In this document: positions 59,307-64,000 of the stretch, piece after piece
Layout of the letters: every line of letters begins with the position of its first letter
Position numbering within the stretch: the first letter of the stretch is position 1
Assembly (NCBI RefSeq): GCF_013408335.1
Contig: NZ_JACBZR010000001.1
Location: 2,604,001 to 2,668,000, forward strand
Origin: Nocardioides panzhihuensis
GTDB taxonomy: Bacteria > Actinomycetota > Actinomycetes > Propionibacteriales > Nocardioidaceae
Reading direction: 5' to 3'
Length of the DNA: 64,000 nt
Position numbers and translations under genes: made by a program
The notes under the pieces: model-generated
What the model was told of the DNA's origin: nothing
Database searches by the model: none
The model's input: only the letters and a program-made list of their open reading frames with translations

Positions 59307-60197
59307 GTGAGTTCGTTCCGTTTCCTGCTCAGCCGACGCTGGGCCGGTTTCGCGGTGTTCGTGCTGATCCTGGCCTACGGGACCTGGTGGCTCGGCCAGT
59401 GGCAGTTCGATCGTCTCGAGGACCGCAAGGCCAGCAACCAGATCGTCAGCACCAACGAGCACGCCGAACCCGTGCCGGTCTCAGACGTGCTCGCCCCCGG
59501 CGAGGAGGTCGCCGAGAAGGACGAGTGGCGGCGGGTGACCGCGACCGGGACGTACGCGGTCGACGACACGATCATCTGGCGCTACCGCACCCCCGACAAG
59601 GCCAAGGGCGTCGACATCGTCGTCCCGCTGGTGCTCGCCGACGGCACCGCCGTGCTGGTCGACCGCGGCTGGCTCCAGACCGCCTCGCAGGACGAGTTCG
59701 AGGACCTCCCCGCGCCGCCGTCGGGCGAGGTCACGATCACCGGCTGGGTGCGCGCCGACGGCACCGGCGACTCCACCGACATCGCCCAGGTCGACGGCTA
59801 CCACGCCACCCGCGCGCTCTCCTCGACCCAGGTCGCCAAGGTGGTCGACGAAGAGCTGCTGACCGGCTGGCTGCACCTCGACACCGAGTCCCCCTCGCCC
59901 GCCACCGAGCTCCGCAAAGCCGACCTCCCCGAGCTCGACAACGGCCCCCACTTCTTCTACGGCCTGCAGTGGTGGTTCTTCGGCGTGCTCGCCATCGCCG
60001 GGTTCTTCTATCTGATGTACGACGAGCGGCGTACGCAGCGCCAGGACGAGCCGGCCACGCCGGCCGCCGACGGCCCGGCCGGCGACGAGGCGCCCGACGA
60101 GCGCTCCCGGAAGAAGGCTGCCAAGCTAGCGCAGAAGCAGGCCGTGAAGGCGGCCTACCAGGCGGCGTACGAGAAGGAGAAGACGAAACAGTCCTGA
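59307..60197 (+). CDS. SURF1 family cytochrome oxidase assembly protein
   Basis: Membrane protein of 296 aa with helices at about residues 12-31 and 218-238 and an extracytoplasmic domain between them. WWLGQWQFDRLEDRKASN and PLVLADGTAVLVDRGWL are family motifs, and HFFYGLQWWFFGVLAIAGFFYLMY is the typical second helix. It aids heme insertion into aa3-type oxidase. The Lys/Ala-rich tail (from about 262) is probably cytoplasmic. Confidence 0.92.
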   Translation: MSSFRFLLSRRWAGFAVFVLILAYGTWWLGQWQFDRLEDRKASNQIVSTNEHAEPVPVSDVLAPGEEVAEKDEWRRVTATGTYAVDDTIIWRYRTPDKAKGVDIVVPLVLADGTAVLVDRGWLQTASQDEFEDLPAPPSGEVTITGWVRADGTGDSTDIAQVDGYHATRALSSTQVAKVVDEELLTGWLHLDTESPSPATELRKADLPELDNGPHFFYGLQWWFFGVLAIAGFFYLMYDERRTQRQDEPATPAADGPAGDEAPDERSRKKAAKLAQKQAVKAAYQAAYEKEKTKQS

Positions 60198-60214
60198 CCC
60201 GTCGGCCCGGAGGG

Positions 60215-62107
60215 TCAGCGGCGGAACTGCGTCTCGTAGAGCTCCGAGTAGAGCCCGCCATCGGCGAGCAGCGACTCGTGGGTGCCGGACTCGACGACCC
60301 GTCCGGCCTCGATGACGAGGATGCGGTCGGCGGCGCGGATGGTGGAGAGCCGGTGGGCGATGACGATGGAGGTGCGTCCCGCCAGGGCGGCATCCAGAGC
60401 GGTCTGCACCGCGGCCTCGGACTCGGAGTCGAGGTGGGCGGTGGCCTCGTCGAGCACCACGATGTGGGGCGCCTTCAGCAGCAGCCGGGCGATCGCGAGG
60501 CGCTGACGCTCGCCGCCGGAGAGCCGGTAGCCGCGGTCGCCGACGACGGTGTCCAGACCGTCCGGGAGCGCCTCGATGACGGCCGCGATCTGGGCGGCCT
60601 CGAGGGCTGCCCAGACCTCCTCGTCGGACGCACCCGGCCGGGCGTAGAGCAGATTGCCACGCACGGTGTCGTGGAACATGTGCGCGTCCTGGGTCACGTA
60701 GCCGACGGCGGCCTCGAGCGACTCCAGCGTCACCTCCCGGACATCCTGGCCACCGACCTCGACCGACCCGGAGCGTACGTCGTAGAGCCGCGCGATCAGA
60801 TGGGTGATCGTCGACTTCCCGGCCCCAGAGGGACCGACCAGGGCGACCATCTCGCCCGGCTCGGCAGCGAAGTCGATGTCGGTCAGCACCTCGCGCACCT
60901 CGCGGCTCTCGGGCCGCGCGATCGCCTCCAGAGAGGCGAGCGAGACCTCGTCGGCGCGCGGGTAGGTGAAGGCGACATGGCGGAACCGCACCGAGGCGGC
61001 GTCCCGGGGCACCTCGGCCGCGTCCGGCTTCTCCTGGATCAGCGAGGGCAGGTCGAGAACCTCGAAGACGCGATCGAACGAGACCAGCGCGGTCATCACG
61101 TCGATGCGTACGTTGGAGAGCGCCTGCAGCGGCCCCAGCAGCCTCACCAGCAGGAGACCGAGCGCGGTGAGCGTGCCGAGGGTGACCTCGCCCTGAATCA
61201 CCATCCACCCACCGAAGCCGTAGACCAGGGCCGTCGCCAGCGCCGGGACCAGCTGCATGGTCGCCCCGAACATACGGGTCAGCAGCGCGATCCGGATCCC
61301 CAGACGACGTACGACGTCGGCACGCTGCGCAAAGGCGGCGTCCTCATCCTCGCGGCGGCCGAAGAGCTTGAGCAGCAGCGCCCCGCCCACATTGAACCGC
61401 TCGGTCATCGTGGTCGCCAGCGCCGCGTTGCCGTCCATCTGCTCGCGGGTCAGACCCGCCAGCTGGCGACCGACCCAGCGAGAGGTCAGGAACAGGATCG
61501 GGAACAGCGCGACGCACATCAGCGTCACCTGCCACGACAGCACCATCATCGCCGCGCCCACCACGACCACCGAGATCAGGTTGGAGACGCTGTTCGACAG
61601 GGTCGAGGTGAATGCCCGCTGCGCGCCGAGCACGTCGGTGTTGAGCCGGCTCACCAGAGCACCGGTCTGCGCGCGGGTGAAGAAGGCCAGCGACTGCCGT
61701 TGGACGTGCCCGAAGACCTGAGTACGCAGGTCGAAGATGAGTCCTTCGCCGATCCGCGTCGAGAGCCAGCCCGAGATGACCCCGAAGATCATGTCGACCA
61801 CGGCCACCAGCGCCATCGCAGCGGCAAGCCAGATGACCAGCGTGACGTTCTTCTGGAGCACACCGTCGTCGATGATCCGCTGGGTCAGCAGCGGGGTGAC
61901 CACCACCAGCGCGGCGTCGAAGATCGTGAACAGCAAGAACGCGCCGAGCAGAGCTCGGTGGGGCCGGGCGTAGGAGACGACCCGCTTCAGGGTGCCCTTC
62001 GGCAGGCCGCGCTCGAGAACCGTCCGGTCGGCACGCAGGTTGCGCATGATCCCGCCGCCGCCCATCGCTCCACCGGACGCACCGAAACCTGGACCCATTT
62101 GTGACAC
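60215..62107 (-). CDS. ABC exporter, fused permease/ATPase
   Basis: Half-transporter of 630 aa (type IV exporter). A glycine-rich N-terminus (MGPGFGASGGAMGGGG) precedes six helices (about 55-340) and an ATPase with Walker A GPSGAGKST, Q-loop YVTQDAHMFHDTVRGNLLYA, signature LSGGERQRLAIARLLL, Walker B IVVLDEAT and switch IAHRLSTIRAADRI. It probably works as a homodimer exporting lipids or drugs. The GTG at 62107 is chosen because a TAAGGT box ends 6 nt upstream; ATG at 62098 is the alternative. Confidence 0.92.
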   Translation of the reverse strand: MSQMGPGFGASGGAMGGGGIMRNLRADRTVLERGLPKGTLKRVVSYARPHRALLGAFLLFTIFDAALVVVTPLLTQRIIDDGVLQKNVTLVIWLAAAMALVAVVDMIFGVISGWLSTRIGEGLIFDLRTQVFGHVQRQSLAFFTRAQTGALVSRLNTDVLGAQRAFTSTLSNSVSNLISVVVVGAAMMVLSWQVTLMCVALFPILFLTSRWVGRQLAGLTREQMDGNAALATTMTERFNVGGALLLKLFGRREDEDAAFAQRADVVRRLGIRIALLTRMFGATMQLVPALATALVYGFGGWMVIQGEVTLGTLTALGLLLVRLLGPLQALSNVRIDVMTALVSFDRVFEVLDLPSLIQEKPDAAEVPRDAASVRFRHVAFTYPRADEVSLASLEAIARPESREVREVLTDIDFAAEPGEMVALVGPSGAGKSTITHLIARLYDVRSGSVEVGGQDVREVTLESLEAAVGYVTQDAHMFHDTVRGNLLYARPGASDEEVWAALEAAQIAAVIEALPDGLDTVVGDRGYRLSGGERQRLAIARLLLKAPHIVVLDEATAHLDSESEAAVQTALDAALAGRTSIVIAHRLSTIRAADRILVIEAGRVVESGTHESLLADGGLYSELYETQFRR

Positions 62108-62113
62108 CCCGTC

Positions 62114-62119
62114 ACCTTA
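62114..62119 (-). promoter_or_regulatory. -10 box TAAGGT, leaderless start
   Basis: TAAGGT (minus strand) ends 6 nt before the GTG at 62107, which decides between two possible starts of the ABC exporter. Confidence 0.5.
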
Positions 62120-62174
62120 GTCGCCCGCGGCCGTCCGGCCGCGCCGAGGAGGCATCGGCGAATTATGGTCAAAA

Positions 62175-62191
62175 TCACCTCAGATAGGTGA
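62175..62191. promoter_or_regulatory. Palindrome upstream of conservon
   Basis: TCACCT-CAGAT-AGGTGA, further flanked by GGTCA/TGACC, lies in the AT-richest part of the divergent gap between the ABC exporter and cvnA. It may be an operator or a short hairpin. Confidence 0.4.
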
Positions 62192-62324
62192 CCAAGCGCT
62201 CAGTTGGTGGTAAGAAGTGGTGCGCGTGTGTGCGCCGGCTCCGGGGGTTGGTTCAGGACATCCAGACAGCCCCGAACCCGCGGTCTCATGCCCTGACTGC
62301 TCACCCCCACACCAGGTGCCTGAC

Positions 62325-63707
62325 ATGACCCGACCGACACTGGACCGACTCCGCCGAGCCGGTCCATGGTTCTGCAGTACCGCGATCCTCCTCTTCGTCG
62401 CGCTCTCCCCCGTCATCTTCGTCACCGCCAGCGATGACGAGTGGCTCTGGCGCTGGATCCTCGCCGGCGTACCCGTCGTCGCCCTCACCCTGTGGCTGAC
62501 CGCGATGGCGTACGACTCCGAGCCCAAGCGGACTCCCGCCGAAGCGTCACCCGCGTCGACCGAAGCGTCAGCCCCGCCGGCCGAAGCGTCACTTACGTCG
62601 GCCGAGTCGGCATCGGATGACATCTCGGCCGACGTAAGTGACGTCTCGGCCGACCTGCCTGACGTCTCGGCCGACCTGCCTGACGTCTCGGCCGACCTGC
62701 CTGACGTCTCGGCCGACGTACCTGACGTCTCGGCAGGGCGGGGTGGGGAGGCTGGGATGCGGGTGGCGGTGCTGTCGCTGTCCCGCAAGGTGCAGGCCTC
62801 CGCGCACCGGATCCAGGAGGAGTCGACGCGGATGGTGGCGAGGTTCCCTGCGGAGCCGGACGTGCTCGAGGCCGGGATGCGGGTCGACCACGCGGCGGCG
62901 CAGCAGGCGCGGCTGGCGCAGAGCATCGCCACGCTGTGCGGCGAGCAGCCCGGGCAGCACTGGCGTGACCCGCTCCCCATCGCGGATGTCGTTCGCGGGG
63001 CAGCCGGCCGGATCACCGCCTATCGACGGGTCCGCGTCGAGGGCGACCCGCCGGTCGCGGTCCAAGGCGCCTACGTCGAGCCGCTGATCCACCTGGTCGC
63101 CGAGCTGCTGGCCAACGCGACCCAGTCCTCGCCACCGGCGACCGAGGTGCTGGTCACGATCCGTTCCGTACGCCGCGGCGCGGCCCTCGAGATCGACGAC
63201 GCGGGCGTCGGGATGGACGAGACCAACCTGGCCTGGATGCGGGAGATCGCCTCCGGCACCCGGCAGGTACGCCTGCACAATCTCGGCGAGATCCCGCAGA
63301 CCGGCCTCGCGGTGGTCGGCACCTACGTACGCCGTCACGGGTTTCGGGTCGACCTGACCGAGTCCGTCCACGGCGGCCTGCGGGTAGCCGTTCTCGTCCC
63401 CGAGGCGATGATCGCCCCGATGAGCGCGGACATCCCCGAGCAGGTCGCGCCACCTACCCCGGCCCCGACCGCCCTCCCCCCGCAAGAGCAGCACCAGCCG
63501 TCGTCGTTCACGTCCGACGGCCTGCCACAGCGCCGGTCGAAACGCGGCGAGCGCCCTGCGACCGGACAGCCCCGAGCGGCGGGAAGCCAGGTCGTGGCTC
63601 CTCGATCGGAGCCGACCGCGGAGCAGGCGGGCGCCTGGATGAGCAGCTTCCTCAGCACCGCCGCTGAGACCGATCCCGCACCCGAGAGCCAATGGAGGAG
63701 ACCATGA
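62325..63707 (+). CDS. cvnA: Conservon sensor-kinase-like ATPase CvnA, with repeat-derived linker
   Basis: Membrane protein of 460 aa. Two membrane helices (about 15-36 and 44-65) are followed by a linker (72-137) encoded by repeat copy G, a helical DHp-like region (MRVDHAAAQQARLAQ), a HATPase_c domain (N-box AELLANATQSS about 258, G-box EIDDAGVGMDE about 288) and a disordered proline-rich tail. It overlaps the cvnB-like roadblock gene by 4 bp, which identifies a conservon, a G-protein-coupled-receptor-like membrane signalling complex of actinobacteria. The ATG at 62325 is chosen because it directly precedes the conserved helix region; the frame is open from 62217. Confidence 0.88.
   Translation: MTRPTLDRLRRAGPWFCSTAILLFVALSPVIFVTASDDEWLWRWILAGVPVVALTLWLTAMAYDSEPKRTPAEASPASTEASAPPAEASLTSAESASDDISADVSDVSADLPDVSADLPDVSADLPDVSADVPDVSAGRGGEAGMRVAVLSLSRKVQASAHRIQEESTRMVARFPAEPDVLEAGMRVDHAAAQQARLAQSIATLCGEQPGQHWRDPLPIADVVRGAAGRITAYRRVRVEGDPPVAVQGAYVEPLIHLVAELLANATQSSPPATEVLVTIRSVRRGAALEIDDAGVGMDETNLAWMREIASGTRQVRLHNLGEIPQTGLAVVGTYVRRHGFRVDLTESVHGGLRVAVLVPEAMIAPMSADIPEQVAPPTPAPTALPPQEQHQPSSFTSDGLPQRRSKRGERPATGQPRAAGSQVVAPRSEPTAEQAGAWMSSFLSTAAETDPAPESQWRRP
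62539..62733. repeat. 21-bp-unit palindromic repeat element, copy G, inside cvnA
   Basis: Three direct units (62539, 62560, 62581), a 27-bp centre (62602-62628) and five inverted units (62629, 62650, 62671, 62692, 62713); three of the inverted units are identical. The unit at 62581 differs by one base from the first unit of copy E. Because 21 bp is seven codons, the frame is kept, and the right arm encodes ADLPDVS-type heptads. Confidence 0.93.
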
Positions 63708-64000
63708 CCGACGAGAACAGCTGGATGCTGGAGCTGGTCGCGGGAGTACGCGGCGTACGTCATGTCGTGGTCCTCTCCGCCGACGGCCTCGTCCGGGTCC
63801 GCACGAGCCACACGCCGCGCGAGGAGGCCGACAAGCTCGCCGCGGCGTGCGCCGGCCTGACCTCCCTCGGCCACGGGATCAGCCGCCAGTTCGGCGCCGA
63901 CTCCCACCCCCGCCAGGTGATGGTCGAGTTCAACGGCGGCTTCCTGTTCATCCGTGGCGCCGGTGACGGCTCCCGGCTCGCGGTGATCACCGAGATGAGC
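63704..64000 (+). CDS. cvnB: Roadblock/LC7 domain protein CvnB, 3' partial
   Basis: The frame runs 99 codons to the end of the window without a stop. MTDENSWMLELVAGVRGVRHVVVLSADGLVRVRT and the following helix/strand pattern match Roadblock/LC7 proteins, which regulate small GTPases. It starts in the cvnA stop (ATGA) behind GGAGGAG. In conservons the next genes encode CvnC (DUF742) and CvnD (Ras-like GTPase), which should lie just outside the window. Confidence 0.9.
   Translation, partial: MTDENSWMLELVAGVRGVRHVVVLSADGLVRVRTSHTPREEADKLAAACAGLTSLGHGISRQFGADSHPRQVMVEFNGGFLFIRGAGDGSRLAVITEMS

Noticed and set aside
59387..62104. A 905-codon plus-strand open frame
   Set aside because: It is antisense to the well-conserved ABC exporter and out of frame with the SURF1 gene; its composition reflects GC-rich third positions.

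Overview
The window is a stretch of actinobacterial chromosome. Base composition is very GC-rich with strong GC at third codon positions, GTG starts are frequent, and many genes begin 6-8 nt after a TAnnnT -10 box (leaderless). The gene families (an InhA-type fabG-fabI pair with SixA, DUF3099, SURF1 and moaA nearby; a conservon; a guanidine-III riboswitch) suggest Nocardioidaceae, most likely Nocardioides or a close relative. This placement rests on family knowledge, not on a database search.

Layout. 1-952: 3' part of a penicillin-binding protein, split by a frameshift. 1017-5210: NarL-type two-component system followed by an ABC-2 exporter. 5379-9860: metabolic singletons (SMP-30 lactonase, lipid kinase, MOSC protein, PEP-mutase-family enzyme, CDF zinc exporter). 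9869-10974: guanidinium exporter under a guanidine-III riboswitch, followed by a TetR gene; matching palindromes lie upstream of both. 11166-15563: LysR-type effector domain without HTH, VWA protein pair, galactokinase. 15566-17312: divergent TetR/alcohol dehydrogenase with twin operators exactly 50 bp apart. 17320-23366: patatin, nucleosidase, two acyl-CoA dehydrogenases, deformylase, LhgO. 23471-26257: two consecutive genes (patatin, ABC-F ATPase), each preceded by a short leader peptide and hairpin. 26280-29364: small membrane and hypothetical proteins, an RNase HI-GNAT fusion, and an AbiEi/DUF559-type gene bracketed by inverted repeat arms. 29468-35472: LacI-controlled alpha-glucoside ABC importer and GH13 glucosidase, without an ATPase gene. 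35545-40874: SpoU methyltransferase, CysG, YbhB, orphan response regulator, FMN reductase/luciferase-like pair. 41018-46203: ABC-2 exporter, a stand-alone condensation-domain protein and an alpha/beta hydrolase. 46366-52158: BCCT transporter, nitroreductase, TauE, SPFH/NfeD pair, ABC ATPase. 52222-62107: serB, SixA, fabI, fabG, DUF3099, nucleoside hydrolase, moaA, SURF1, ABC exporter. 62325-64000: start of a conservon (cvnA, cvnB).

The most unusual feature is a family of 21-bp units built as direct units, a 27-28 bp centre, then inverted units. It occurs just after stop codons at 5211, 35473, 54278 and 58122, inside the coding frame of cvnA at 62539, and as two separated half-elements (28238 and 29401) that flank the AbiEi/DUF559-type gene. 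The last arrangement looks like an element carrying its own putative nuclease. No tRNA, rRNA, CRISPR array or recognisable insertion sequence was seen, and no gene-free gap exceeds 300 bases.
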